Assembly: GCF_000224335.1 (NCBI RefSeq)
Contig: NZ_AFXZ01000067.1
Location: 62,001-126,000, forward strand
Length of the DNA stretch: 64,000 bases
Direction of reading: 5' to 3'
DNA from: Bizionia argentinensis JUB59
GTDB lineage: Bacteria > Bacteroidota > Bacteroidia > Flavobacteriales > Flavobacteriaceae
Shown here: in pieces, positions 16,809-25,605 of the stretch
Layout: every line of letters starts with the position of its first letter
Position numbering within the stretch: position 1 is the stretch's first letter
Translations under genes and position numbers: made by a program
Notes under the pieces: model-generated
Databases searched by the model: none
What the model was told of the DNA's origin: nothing
What the model saw: only the letters and a program-made list of their open reading frames with translations

Positions 16809-17957
16809 ATGAAAAAAACCGCCCTATTATTTGTTCTGTTTTTTAGTGCTTCTATCCTATATTCACAAGTAATTTATCACCCGTTAGAATCGGCTAAATT
16901 AGGCGAAACGCGTGAAATAAAGATACAATTGCCACGTGGTTATGATACGAATACTGATAAGTCTTACCCTGTAATTGTTGTCTTGGATGGCGATTATATG
17001 TTTGAAGTTGTTGCCGGAAATGTCGATTACTATTCATATTGGGAAGATATGCCAGAAAGTATTGTGGTTGGCATAAACCAGGTAGGAAGTCGTTCAGCAG
17101 ATGTGTATTATTCGGAGCAAAACTCCTTGCCAATGGATACGGGTGCTACTTTTTATGAGTTTTTAAGTATGGAATTGTTGCCCTACATTAATAAAACATA
17201 TAGAACGGTTAACTTTCGCGCTATCGTAGGTCATGATCGAACTGCAAATTTTATTAATTATTTTCTTTTGAAAGAAAAGCCGTTATTTCAAGCTTATGTG
17301 GCTGTTAGTCCAGATTTAGCGCCAGACATGCAAAGATATTTAGTTGATAAATTACCAAAATTAGAAAGTTATATATTTTATTATTTAGCAACTTCAGAAA
17401 ATGATATTGATAGATTAAAATCAGAAGCCGTTTCTTTAAATGCCAAGATTTCAGGGATAGAGAGCAACAATTTATTATTCAAATTTGATATGTTTGATAA
17501 AGCATCTCATTACGCTCTACCAGCACATGCTATTCCAAATGCGTTAGAAGATATTTTCTTTGTTTTTCAAGCCATTAGTAAAACTGAATATACGGATACG
17601 ATTTTAAAATTAGAAGGTTCGCCAGTAATATATTTATCGGAAAAATATGAAACAATTAAAACCTTGTTTGATATTGATAAACCCATTTTGATAAACGATT
17701 TTAATGCAATTGAAGCCGCAATTAATAAATCTGAAAAATTTGAATATTTGGAAGAATTAGGAAAAATTGCGCGTAAGCAATATCCAGATACACTTTTAGG
17801 GAACTATTATATAGCTCGTTTTTATGAAGAAACAGGTTCGCCTAAAAAAGCAATGAAAGCGTATCAAAATGCTTTTGTTTTGGAGGAATTTGGCGGAATT
17901 ACTAAAGAAGAGGTGTTACGTCGTGCCGATGCTATAAAAGCCGATTTCGGTTATTAA
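16809..17957 (+). CDS. Secreted esterase-D-like alpha/beta-hydrolase-fold protein lacking the nucleophile serine, with C-terminal TPR
   Basis: A 382-residue protein; the signal peptide MKKTALLFVLFFSASILYSQ supports the ATG at 16809. Residues about 25-260 follow the esterase D (PF00756) fold: YPVIVVLDGDYMF, SMELLPYINKTYRT, then the nucleophile-elbow region IVGHDRTANF. The canonical elbow is GHSxGG; here the serine position is Asp143 and the following glycines are missing. The histidine region ASHYALP (His234) is kept. A TPR-like helical pair follows (about 320-375: NYYIARFYEETGSPKKAMKAYQ in part). Classical esterase activity is therefore doubtful; it may be a binding protein. Confidence 0.75.
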   Translation: MKKTALLFVLFFSASILYSQVIYHPLESAKLGETREIKIQLPRGYDTNTDKSYPVIVVLDGDYMFEVVAGNVDYYSYWEDMPESIVVGINQVGSRSADVYYSEQNSLPMDTGATFYEFLSMELLPYINKTYRTVNFRAIVGHDRTANFINYFLLKEKPLFQAYVAVSPDLAPDMQRYLVDKLPKLESYIFYYLATSENDIDRLKSEAVSLNAKISGIESNNLLFKFDMFDKASHYALPAHAIPNALEDIFFVFQAISKTEYTDTILKLEGSPVIYLSEKYETIKTLFDIDKPILINDFNAIEAAINKSEKFEYLEELGKIARKQYPDTLLGNYYIARFYEETGSPKKAMKAYQNAFVLEEFGGITKEEVLRRADAIKADFGY

Positions 17958-18020
17958 TTACAGAAGTAAATTAAATAAAAATAATTATTTTATCTCCTTT
18001 GGAGAGGTTAGGAGAAGAAC

Positions 18021-19382
18021 ATGGCTAAATTAAAAACAACTTTTTTTTGTCAGAATTGTGGCTCGCAATACAGCAAGTGGCAAGGACAATGTACATCATG
18101 TAAAGAATGGAATACTATTTCGGAAGAAGTGCTTCAGAAACCCGAAAAAAGCGATTGGAAAACACCTTCTTCTACCAGCACGAAACGTGTATCCAGACCA
18201 TTGTTGATTAATGAAATTGATGTATCACAAGAAGCTCGTATGCAAACCGAGGATGCGGAATTTAATCGTGTTTTGGGTGGCGGAATCGTTCCAGGATCTT
18301 TAACGCTTTTGGGAGGAGAACCAGGAATAGGGAAAAGTACGCTATTACTACAAATTGCGTTGAAATTACCATATAAAACATTATATATTTCAGGTGAAGA
18401 AAGCCAGAAACAAATAAAAATGCGTGCTGAACGGATTAATCCAAGCAGTAATAATTGCTACATTTTAACTGAAACCAAAACCCAAAATATTTTTAAGCAA
18501 ATTGAAGAGTTGGAGCCGGATATTGTGGTAGTCGATTCTATTCAAACTCTGCATAGCGATTATATCGAATCTTCTTCGGGAAGTATTTCTCAAATAAAAG
18601 AATGTACAACAGAACTTATTAAATTCGCCAAAGAAACAGCGACGCCTGTTATTTTAATCGGACACATTACTAAAGATGGTAATATTGCTGGACCAAAAAT
18701 TTTAGAACATATGGTGGATACGGTTTTGCAATTTGAAGGCGATCGGAATCACGTTTTCAGAATTTTGCGCGCCAACAAAAACCGGTTTGGTTCTACCAAC
18801 GAACTAGGGATTTACGAAATGCAAGGTTCTGGATTGCGTGAAGTTTCCAATCCTTCGGAAATATTGATTACTCAAAAGGACGAAGAATTATCAGGTAATG
18901 CTATCGCTGCAACTTTGGAAGGTATGCGTCCACTTTTAATAGAAGTTCAAGCTTTGGTAAGTACCGCCGTTTATGGAACACCACAACGTAGTGCCACTGG
19001 TTTTAACGCCAAGCGCTTAAACATGTTATTAGCCGTTTTAGAAAAACGTGCTGGTTTTCGTCTGGGTGCTAAAGATGTGTTTTTAAATATTACAGGTGGC
19101 ATAACAGTAGACGATCCCGCTATGGACTTGGCAGTCGTTGCCGCTATTTTATCATCTAATGAAGATGAAGCCTTGCCTAAAGATTACTGCTTTGCAGCCG
19201 AAGTTGGTTTGTCTGGTGAAATTCGCCCTGTTCAACGCGTAGAACAACGAATTGTGGAAGCTGAAAAACTCGGGTTCTCAACTATCTTTGTTTCGAAATA
19301 CAATAAGATTTCTTTAAAAAACACGAAAATAAAAATTCAGCTGATTTCTAAAATTGAGGATTTGGTTGATTTTATTGTTTAA
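18021..19382 (+). CDS. radA: DNA repair protein RadA
   Basis: RadA (Sms) is a RecA-like ATPase that drives branch migration in recombination. The 453-residue protein has the N-terminal C4 zinc finger (Cys10, Cys13, Cys24, Cys27), Walker A GGEPGIGKST at 98-107, the RadA-specific KNRFGSTNE motif, and a C-terminal Lon-protease-like domain (ITGGITVDDPAMDLAVVAAI). It is 63 nt downstream of the esterase-like gene. A small CTCC-TTT-GGAG hairpin (17994-18004) lies just before the start. Confidence 0.97.
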   Translation: MAKLKTTFFCQNCGSQYSKWQGQCTSCKEWNTISEEVLQKPEKSDWKTPSSTSTKRVSRPLLINEIDVSQEARMQTEDAEFNRVLGGGIVPGSLTLLGGEPGIGKSTLLLQIALKLPYKTLYISGEESQKQIKMRAERINPSSNNCYILTETKTQNIFKQIEELEPDIVVVDSIQTLHSDYIESSSGSISQIKECTTELIKFAKETATPVILIGHITKDGNIAGPKILEHMVDTVLQFEGDRNHVFRILRANKNRFGSTNELGIYEMQGSGLREVSNPSEILITQKDEELSGNAIAATLEGMRPLLIEVQALVSTAVYGTPQRSATGFNAKRLNMLLAVLEKRAGFRLGAKDVFLNITGGITVDDPAMDLAVVAAILSSNEDEALPKDYCFAAEVGLSGEIRPVQRVEQRIVEAEKLGFSTIFVSKYNKISLKNTKIKIQLISKIEDLVDFIV

Positions 19383-19695
19383 TCTACAATGAGTCTTTGA
19401 TGTCGCAATTCGCGACCTCATGTAATGTATGTTTGTTTTAAAATCTGTGTTTTCAATATTACAGGTTTTTAGTCTTGGTTCTAAAAGCGCAGCGGTCTTA
19501 ATTCTTTCTCCAAAATATTATTATTTCAATTCCGCCTTCAATCATCCGTTTTATTGTCTAAAGTTGTTTGTCGTTAGAGCACTCATCTTTCCAATAATCG
19601 CACTTTAATCATTTTCTTCTCTATTTCGCTTTAAATTCAACAGGTATTTATCTAAAAATCATTAATTTCGCGGGTCGAAACGAATGAATGATATT
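19383..19695. other. Intergenic region before ileS, no gene seen
   Basis: This 313-bp gap has no coding frame with recognisable content. It has a small hairpin GTCGC-aattc-GCGAC (19402-19416) after radA with no T run, and a pyrimidine-rich stretch on the plus strand around 19500-19640. The patch at 19472-19503 (TTTTAGTCTTGGTTCTAAAA and following) may be a decayed dispersed repeat. A near-consensus -7 box, TAATTTCG (19663-19670), lies 25 nt before the preferred ileS start. Confidence 0.5.
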
Positions 19696-22600
19696 ATGAG
19701 TAATAAATTCACTGTATACAAAGGACTTGACTTGCCACAAGTAGCAAGTGACATCCTTGATTATTGGAAACAAAATAACGTATTTGAAAAAAGTATCACC
19801 TCGCGAGAAGGCGCAAAACCTTTCGTGTTTTTTGAGGGCCCGCCGTCCGCAAACGGTTTGCCAGGTGTACACCACGTTTTAGCACGTGCTATTAAAGATA
19901 TTTTTCCACGTTATAAAACCATGAAAGGCTATCAAGTAAAGCGTAAAGCTGGATGGGATACACACGGTTTACCTATAGAATTGGGTGTTGAAAAGGAATT
20001 AGGTATTACCAAAGAAGATATTGGTAAAACCATTTCAGTGGAGGACTACAACGCAGCTTGCCGTAAAGCAGTTATGCGTTATACAGACGTTTGGAATGAT
20101 CTTACCGAAAAAATGGGCTACTGGGTGGATATGGATAATCCGTATGTTACTTACGATCCGAAATACATGGAATCCGTTTGGTGGTTACTAAAGGAAATTT
20201 ACAATAAAAGCTTAATTTATAAAGGTTACACTATTCAGCCATATTCGCCAAAAGCGGGTACAGGTTTAAGTTCCCATGAGTTAAACCAACCAGGAACGTA
20301 TCAAGATGTTACGGATACCACGGCGGTTGCACAGTTTAAAGCAAATGAAAAATCACTTCCAGATTTCTTACAAAATGAAGGTGATATATACTTTCTTGCT
20401 TGGACTACGACGCCTTGGACCTTACCAAGCAATACAGCCTTAACGGTTGGTCCAAAAATTGACTATGTATTAGTAGAAACTTATAACCAATACACATTTG
20501 AGCCTATAAATGTAGTGTTGGCAAAACTATTAGTCAATAATCAATTTGATGGTAAATTCAAACGTGTTGACACCAAACCAGAATTATTAGACTACAAATC
20601 TGGAGATAAAAAAATTCCATATTTCGTTGTTAAAGAATTTAAAGGAACGGATTTAGTAGGCATTACGTATGAGCAATTATTGCCCTATGCATTGCCAAAT
20701 GATAATCCTGAAAACGCGTTTAGAATTATTTCTGGCGATTTCGTAACCACAGAAGATGGTACCGGAATTGTTCATACAGCACCAACTTTTGGAGCTGATG
20801 ATGCGCTGGTTGCTAAACAGGCCACGCCGCCAATTCCACCAATGTTGGTAAAAGACGAAAATGGTAATTTAGTACCTTTGGTTAATTTACAAGGAAAATT
20901 TCGCCCAGAAATGGGAGAATTTGCTGGTAAATACGTTAAAAACGAATATTATCCAGATGGTGAAGCACCAGAGCGTTCTATTGACGTGGAATTAGCCATT
21001 AAATTAAAGGAAGAAAACAAAGCCTTTAAGGTTGAAAAATATAAACACAGCTATCCAAACTGTTGGCGTACGGATAAACCAATTCTATATTATCCATTAG
21101 ATTCTTGGTTTATTAAAGTTACCGATGTTAAGGACAGAATGTATGAGCTGAATGAAACGATCAATTGGAAGCCAAAATCGACAGGAACAGGTCGTTTTGG
21201 AAACTGGTTAGCCAATGCAAATGATTGGAACTTATCACGCTCTCGTTATTGGGGGATTCCATTACCAATCTGGCGTACGGAAGATGGGATGGAAGAAATC
21301 TGTATCGGTTCTGTTGAAGAATTAAAAGGCGAAATGGCGAAAGCTGTTGAAGCTGGTGTGCTTGAAAAAGATATTTTTGAAGAGTTCGAAATCGGTAATA
21401 ACTCCGATGAAAACTATGCGAAAATCGATTTACATAAAAATATAGTGGATGAAATCGTTCTGGTTTCACCATCAGGAAAACCAATGAATCGCGAAGCTGA
21501 TTTAATAGATGTTTGGTTCGATTCTGGTTCTATGCCTTATGCACAATGGCACTATCCATTTGAAAACAAGGAAAAAGTAGACACTGTTTGGAGAAAAGCT
21601 GACTTTATTGCGGAAGGTGTCGACCAAACAAGAGGTTGGTTTTATACACTTCATGCTATTGCCACCATGATTTTTGATGATGTGGCTTATAAAAACGTTG
21701 TATCCAACGGACTTGTTCTAGACAAAAACGGTCAGAAAATGTCCAAACGTTTAGGCAATGCTGCCGATCCGTTTGAAACTTTATCAACTTATGGCGCTGA
21801 TGCGACACGTTGGTACATGATTGCCAATGCAAATCCATGGGATAACTTAAAGTTCGATTTAGAAGGCATAGAAGAGGTGAAGCGTAAATTCTTCGGAACA
21901 CTTTACAATACGTATTCATTTTTTAGTCTATATACCAATTTAGATAATTTTACTTACGAAGAAGCTGAAGTTCCTTTAGAAAACCGACCGGAATTAGACC
22001 GTTGGATTCTTTCGGAATTGCATACGTTGATTCAAAAAGTAGATACGTTTTACGAAGAGTATGAACCGACAAGAGCAGCTCGTGCTATTTCCGATTTCAC
22101 ACAAGATTTTGTTAGTAACTGGTATGTCCGCTTAAGTAGAAGACGTTTTTGGAAAGGGGATTATCAAACCGATAAAATTTCGGCTTACCAAACGCTTTAT
22201 ACCTGTATGATTACTATTTCCAAGTTGGCAGCACCCATTGCACCTTTCTTTATGGATAGATTGTATATGGATTTAAATGCAGTAACTAAAAAGGAAGCTT
22301 TTGAAAGTGTGCATTTAGCAAATTTTCCTGTGTTCGATGCCAGTTTTGTTGATAAATCTTTAGAGCGAAAAATGGAAGCGGCTCAAACAATTTCATCACT
22401 TGTTTTATCCTTACGTGCTAAAGAAAAAATTAAAGTACGTCAGCCATTACAGAAAATTATGATTCCTGTAGATAGTAATCAGCAGAAAGAGGAGATTTTA
22501 GCCGTTGCCGATCTTATTAAATATGAAGTAAATATTAAAGAAATTGAGGTTTTAGAAGATGCTTCTGAAATATTAGTGAAGCAAATAAAACCAAACTTTA

Positions 22601-23097
22601 AAACGCTTGGGCCACGTTTTGGAAAGGATATGAAGCTAATTGCAAATACTATTCAAGGATTTGATGCTTCACATATTAAAGAAATCGAGCAAAATGGTGA
22701 AATTGATGTTGAGATTAACGGGAAAAAGATTACTTTAGATCGCGCGGATGTAGAAATCACATCGCAAGATATTGAAGGTTGGCTGGTAGCAAATGAAGGT
22801 TTGCTAACTGTTGCTTTAGATGTTACGATTTCTGAAGCATTACGTAATGAAGGTATTGCTCGCGAGCTCGTAAATCGTATTCAAAACCTACGTAAAGATT
22901 CTGGTTTTGAAGTCACGGATAGAATAAGTGTCACACTTCAAAAGCATCCCGAAATTATGGAAGCTATAGATGAAAATCTAGCGTATATTAAAGCCGAAAC
23001 GCTTACCGAAGCGTTGGAGATAAAAGATGAAATAGAAGATGGTATAGAGATTGCGTTTGATGCAATTATTACTAAACTGTCCATTAAAAAATATTAG
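19696..23097 (+). CDS. ileS: Isoleucyl-tRNA synthetase (eukaryote-like type)
   Basis: Charges tRNA-Ile with isoleucine. The preferred start MSNKFTVYKGLDLPQVAS gives 1133 residues. An ATG four codons earlier (19684) is only 13 nt after the -7 box, so the later start is favoured but not certain. HIGH-like motif: GPPSANGLPGVHHVLAR; KMSKR: KNGQKMSKRLGN, followed by an anticodon-binding domain (ELDRWILSELHTL, SNWYVRLSRRRFW). The length and C-terminal extension fit the IleRS2 type, often less sensitive to mupirocin (known of the family, not tested here). The DksA-like gene follows 4 nt after the stop. Confidence 0.97.
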   Translation: MSNKFTVYKGLDLPQVASDILDYWKQNNVFEKSITSREGAKPFVFFEGPPSANGLPGVHHVLARAIKDIFPRYKTMKGYQVKRKAGWDTHGLPIELGVEKELGITKEDIGKTISVEDYNAACRKAVMRYTDVWNDLTEKMGYWVDMDNPYVTYDPKYMESVWWLLKEIYNKSLIYKGYTIQPYSPKAGTGLSSHELNQPGTYQDVTDTTAVAQFKANEKSLPDFLQNEGDIYFLAWTTTPWTLPSNTALTVGPKIDYVLVETYNQYTFEPINVVLAKLLVNNQFDGKFKRVDTKPELLDYKSGDKKIPYFVVKEFKGTDLVGITYEQLLPYALPNDNPENAFRIISGDFVTTEDGTGIVHTAPTFGADDALVAKQATPPIPPMLVKDENGNLVPLVNLQGKFRPEMGEFAGKYVKNEYYPDGEAPERSIDVELAIKLKEENKAFKVEKYKHSYPNCWRTDKPILYYPLDSWFIKVTDVKDRMYELNETINWKPKSTGTGRFGNWLANANDWNLSRSRYWGIPLPIWRTEDGMEEICIGSVEELKGEMAKAVEAGVLEKDIFEEFEIGNNSDENYAKIDLHKNIVDEIVLVSPSGKPMNREADLIDVWFDSGSMPYAQWHYPFENKEKVDTVWRKADFIAEGVDQTRGWFYTLHAIATMIFDDVAYKNVVSNGLVLDKNGQKMSKRLGNAADPFETLSTYGADATRWYMIANANPWDNLKFDLEGIEEVKRKFFGTLYNTYSFFSLYTNLDNFTYEEAEVPLENRPELDRWILSELHTLIQKVDTFYEEYEPTRAARAISDFTQDFVSNWYVRLSRRRFWKGDYQTDKISAYQTLYTCMITISKLAAPIAPFFMDRLYMDLNAVTKKEAFESVHLANFPVFDASFVDKSLERKMEAAQTISSLVLSLRAKEKIKVRQPLQKIMIPVDSNQQKEEILAVADLIKYEVNIKEIEVLEDASEILVKQIKPNFKTLGPRFGKDMKLIANTIQGFDASHIKEIEQNGEIDVEINGKKITLDRADVEITSQDIEGWLVANEGLLTVALDVTISEALRNEGIARELVNRIQNLRKDSGFEVTDRISVTLQKHPEIMEAIDENLAYIKAETLTEALEIKDEIEDGIEIAFDAIITKLSIKKY

Positions 23098-23101
23098 AAA
23101 C

Positions 23102-23485
23102 ATGGGAGAAGATATCAATGTTAGGTACTCAGATAAAGATTTAGCTGAATTTAAAGTGCTTATTCAAGAAAAAATAGAAAAAGCAAAGCATGATTTAGAG
23201 CTTATTAAAAGTGCTTATATGAACAATTCAAACAACGGAACCGATGATACATCGCCAACGTTTAAAGCATTTGAAGAAGGAAGCGAAACCATGAGCAAGG
23301 AAGCGAATTCGCAATTGGCAATTCGTCAAGAAAAATTTATTCGCGATTTGAAAAATGCGTTAATCCGTATAGAAAGCAAAACCTATGGCGTTTGCCGTGT
23401 TACAGGTAAATTGATTGCTAAAGAGCGTTTAAAGCTTGTTCCTCATGCTACTTTAAGTATTGAAGCTAAAAATATGCAACAATAA
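23102..23485 (+). CDS. TraR/DksA family protein without zinc-finger cysteines
   Basis: A 127-residue protein starting MGEDINVRYSDKDLAEF, 4 nt after ileS. An N-terminal coiled-coil (about residues 12-100) is followed by YGVCRVTGKLIAKERLKLVP and HATLSIEAK, the DksA-like C-terminal fold. Only one cysteine remains of the C4 zinc site. DksA-family proteins insert their coiled-coil into the RNA polymerase secondary channel and tune transcription with ppGpp; whether this one does is inference. It probably shares the ileS transcript, which ends in the terminator at 23512-23547. Confidence 0.85.
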   Translation: MGEDINVRYSDKDLAEFKVLIQEKIEKAKHDLELIKSAYMNNSNNGTDDTSPTFKAFEEGSETMSKEANSQLAIRQEKFIRDLKNALIRIESKTYGVCRVTGKLIAKERLKLVPHATLSIEAKNMQQ

Positions 23486-23511
23486 AATTTTAGATTTTTA
23501 AATAATAAATT

Positions 23512-23547
23512 AACGCTTCAATTTTACATTGGAGCGTTTTTGTTTTT
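23512..23547 (+). terminator. Intrinsic terminator directly abutting the next start codon
   Basis: AACGCTTCAA (23512-23521) and TTGGAGCGTT (23529-23538) form a stem with one G-T type mismatch, followed by a T-rich tract to 23547. The ATG of the next gene is at 23548, with no room for a separate leader. Confidence 0.8.
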
Positions 23548-24174
23548 ATGAAAACGTCAGTAACACTATTATTATTATTATTTCTACTTTCGGCATCTAT
23601 TTATGCTCAAAAAAGTATGCAACGAATTTTAGATGTTTCAAGCATATCAACGATTGATGTTGCTGGTAATACGATGTTTAAAATTAAAATTACTACAAAA
23701 CGTATTCAAACAATTTCTATGGATTTACGGGTTGAAGGCGAAAATAATGAACAAATTGTTTTACAAACAAACATTTCCAATGATACGCTATTTATAGGAA
23801 GCGCCTATCAACCTATGTTTATAAAACCTGATGATAAATTAGCTGCTCATAAAAAAATATCGATCGAATTGACTCTGGAAATTCCAGAGAACTTAAATGT
23901 CTTGATAAGTAGTGATATTGCATCAGTTTTTGCAAATGGCAGCTATAAATTTCTAACTGCCGAATTATTAAATGGTCATTTTTTAGCAAAAAAATTCCAA
24001 GGAAATCTGCAGGTAGATACCTTGCATGGTAATATATCATTAGAAACACTAGCGGGCTTATTAGATGTTCACACTAAAAACGGCACGATAGAAAAAGCAA
24101 ATATACCATTAGGTAGAAACCAAATAACGCTCAATTCTATAAACGGAAATATTAGCGTAAAAAGAACCCGATAA
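23548..24174 (+). CDS. Secreted DUF4097-like/adhesin-type beta protein
   Basis: A 208-residue protein with a clear signal peptide (MKTSVTLLLLLFLLSASIYA). The mature part is beta-rich; from about residue 125 it shows short repeating strands (ANGSYKFLTAELLNGHFLAK, LHGNISLETLAGLLDVHTKN, NSINGNISVKR), as in DUF4097 putative adhesin domains that fold as a beta helix. No catalytic motif is seen. The start codon sits directly on the end of the upstream terminator. The following gene lspA has its own promoter. Function unknown. Confidence 0.6.
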   Translation: MKTSVTLLLLLFLLSASIYAQKSMQRILDVSSISTIDVAGNTMFKIKITTKRIQTISMDLRVEGENNEQIVLQTNISNDTLFIGSAYQPMFIKPDDKLAAHKKISIELTLEIPENLNVLISSDIASVFANGSYKFLTAELLNGHFLAKKFQGNLQVDTLHGNISLETLAGLLDVHTKNGTIEKANIPLGRNQITLNSINGNISVKRTR

Positions 24175-24233
24175 TATGCTTACTTTTGCTTTTTATTTTT
24201 AATGTAAAATGTATTTTAATTTTATAGAAATAA

Positions 24234-24241
24234 TACATTTG
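24234..24241 (+). promoter_or_regulatory. -7 box for lspA
   Basis: TACATTTG matches TAnnTTTG, 36 nt before the lspA start, with a T-rich -33 region (TTTTAATTTT around 24213-24222). A second match, TACTTTTG at 24181-24188, lies upstream. Confidence 0.5.
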
Positions 24242-24277
24242 AATTACTAAAAAACAGTCCTATTTTATCGAAACACT

Positions 24278-24895
24278 ATGTCTTTAAAAAAATCCATTCT
24301 TTTTATAATACTTATTTTACTGGTTGATCAGGTGAGTAAAATATATATAAAAACCCATTTTATTCTAGGCGAAGATGTTACCGTTTTTAATTGGTTTAAA
24401 ATTTACTTTATAGAAAATGATGGCATGGCCTGGGGAACCAAGATTAGCGATTTTGTTAGTTTTATTTCCGACAGAACGGCAAAAATAGCACTCACTGTTT
24501 TTAGAATTGTAGCAATTTTTGGGATTGGTTATTGGTTATATGATGCTACTAGAAAGCAAAATTCGCAAATACTAATATGGGCAGTTGCACTTATTTTTGC
24601 TGGTGCTTTAGGGAATATCATCGATTCGGTTTTTTATGGCGTTCTATTTGATGACAGCTTCGGTCAGGTAGCGAGTTTTATGCCAGCTTCTGGAGGTTAT
24701 GATGGTTTGTTACATGGAAAAGTGGTAGATATGCTCTATTTTCCATTATGGAAAGGCTATTTACCAGAATGGTTACCATTTTATGGCGGGACATACTTCA
24801 CTTTTTTCGATCCTGTTTTTAATATTGCCGATATGGCTATCAGTACAGGTTTTGGTTTACTTATAGTATTTAATAAAAGAGCGTTTGCAGATTAA
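24278..24895 (+). CDS. lspA: Signal peptidase II (prolipoprotein signal peptidase)
   Basis: LspA removes the signal peptide of lipoproteins after lipidation, at the inner membrane. It has four membrane segments and both catalytic aspartates: Asp116 in GALGNIIDS and Asp185 in FNIADMAIS. At 205 residues it is longer than E. coli LspA (164). The extra length is a periplasmic loop between about residues 118 and 175 (SFGQVASFMPASGGYDG and onward), typical of the Bacteroidota form. It processes the many lipoproteins encoded in this window. Confidence 0.97.
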   Translation: MSLKKSILFIILILLVDQVSKIYIKTHFILGEDVTVFNWFKIYFIENDGMAWGTKISDFVSFISDRTAKIALTVFRIVAIFGIGYWLYDATRKQNSQILIWAVALIFAGALGNIIDSVFYGVLFDDSFGQVASFMPASGGYDGLLHGKVVDMLYFPLWKGYLPEWLPFYGGTYFTFFDPVFNIADMAISTGFGLLIVFNKRAFAD

Positions 24896-25025
24896 CTCTT
24901 ATTGTTTTTGGTGAAATTTTAAAGCAAAAATATTATAGTGAATTAGGAATCTGATTCTTGTAAAAAAACGAGACTAATCCTATTTAATTTATTATTGAAA
25001 AAGAGAAATGTAAACGTTTAGATAA

Positions 25026-25589
25026 TTAAAATGTATACGTTTTATTAGGAGTAACGCAATAATTTAAAGGGATATCTGTATCAAAAATACCTTTTATTTC
25101 GTTTTCAGCTTCAAAAAAGGACAACCCTATTTTTATAGTTTCAGGTTTGCATTTACTTAAAAACGTATCGTAAAATCCTTTACCGTATCCAACACGATGC
25201 CCTAGCTTATCAAAAGCTAATAAGGGAATAAATACCACATCTATTAAACTATTGTCTATGGGAATGCCATCAACTGGTTCTGGAATATTATAGGCGTTTT
25301 TCTTGATAACTGTGGCGTCTGTTAACAAAAAATTAGCCATGCTTCTCGTTTCAAAATCAGTTTTGGAAACAATGATGTGCTTATCTTTCCCAGAGAGAAT
25401 ACTTAAAATGTAATCCGTATTAATTTCTTTATGTTCAGTTATTGAGAGAAATATATGGTAGTATAAAGAATCCCAAATAGGTAATTCTAAAAGTTTATTA
25501 GCAATTTGCAGGCTTAATTCGTCTAGCGTCTCGTTGGAAAGCTCCTGTCGATTTTGCTTGTAAATTTTCCGTAATTCTTGCTTGGTCAT
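25026..25589 (-). CDS. 5-formyltetrahydrofolate cyclo-ligase
   Basis: A 187-residue MTHFS-family enzyme that converts 5-formyl-THF to 5,10-methenyl-THF with ATP. The N-terminal MTKQELRKIYKQNRQELS and the C-terminal nucleotide-binding motif GHRVGYGKGFYDTFL are diagnostic. It is last in the operon, 16 nt after the aspartoacylase-like gene; rimK and rimB come first. Its grouping with glutamate-ligase and glutamate-cleaving-type enzymes is notable because cellular folates carry polyglutamate tails. Confidence 0.93.
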   Translation of the reverse strand: MTKQELRKIYKQNRQELSNETLDELSLQIANKLLELPIWDSLYYHIFLSITEHKEINTDYILSILSGKDKHIIVSKTDFETRSMANFLLTDATVIKKNAYNIPEPVDGIPIDNSLIDVVFIPLLAFDKLGHRVGYGKGFYDTFLSKCKPETIKIGLSFFEAENEIKGIFDTDIPLNYCVTPNKTYTF

Positions 25590-25605
25590 ACAACAATCTA
25601 AATAA

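Noticed and set aside
17994-18004. CTCC-TTT-GGAG hairpin before radA as a regulatory site
   Set aside because: A four-base stem; the GGAG could simply be ribosome-binding sequence or a remnant of a repeat.
19472-19503. Possible decayed repeat or RNA gene before ileS
   Set aside because: I cannot find a second copy in this window or a stable full-length stem; left as unexplained intergenic sequence.
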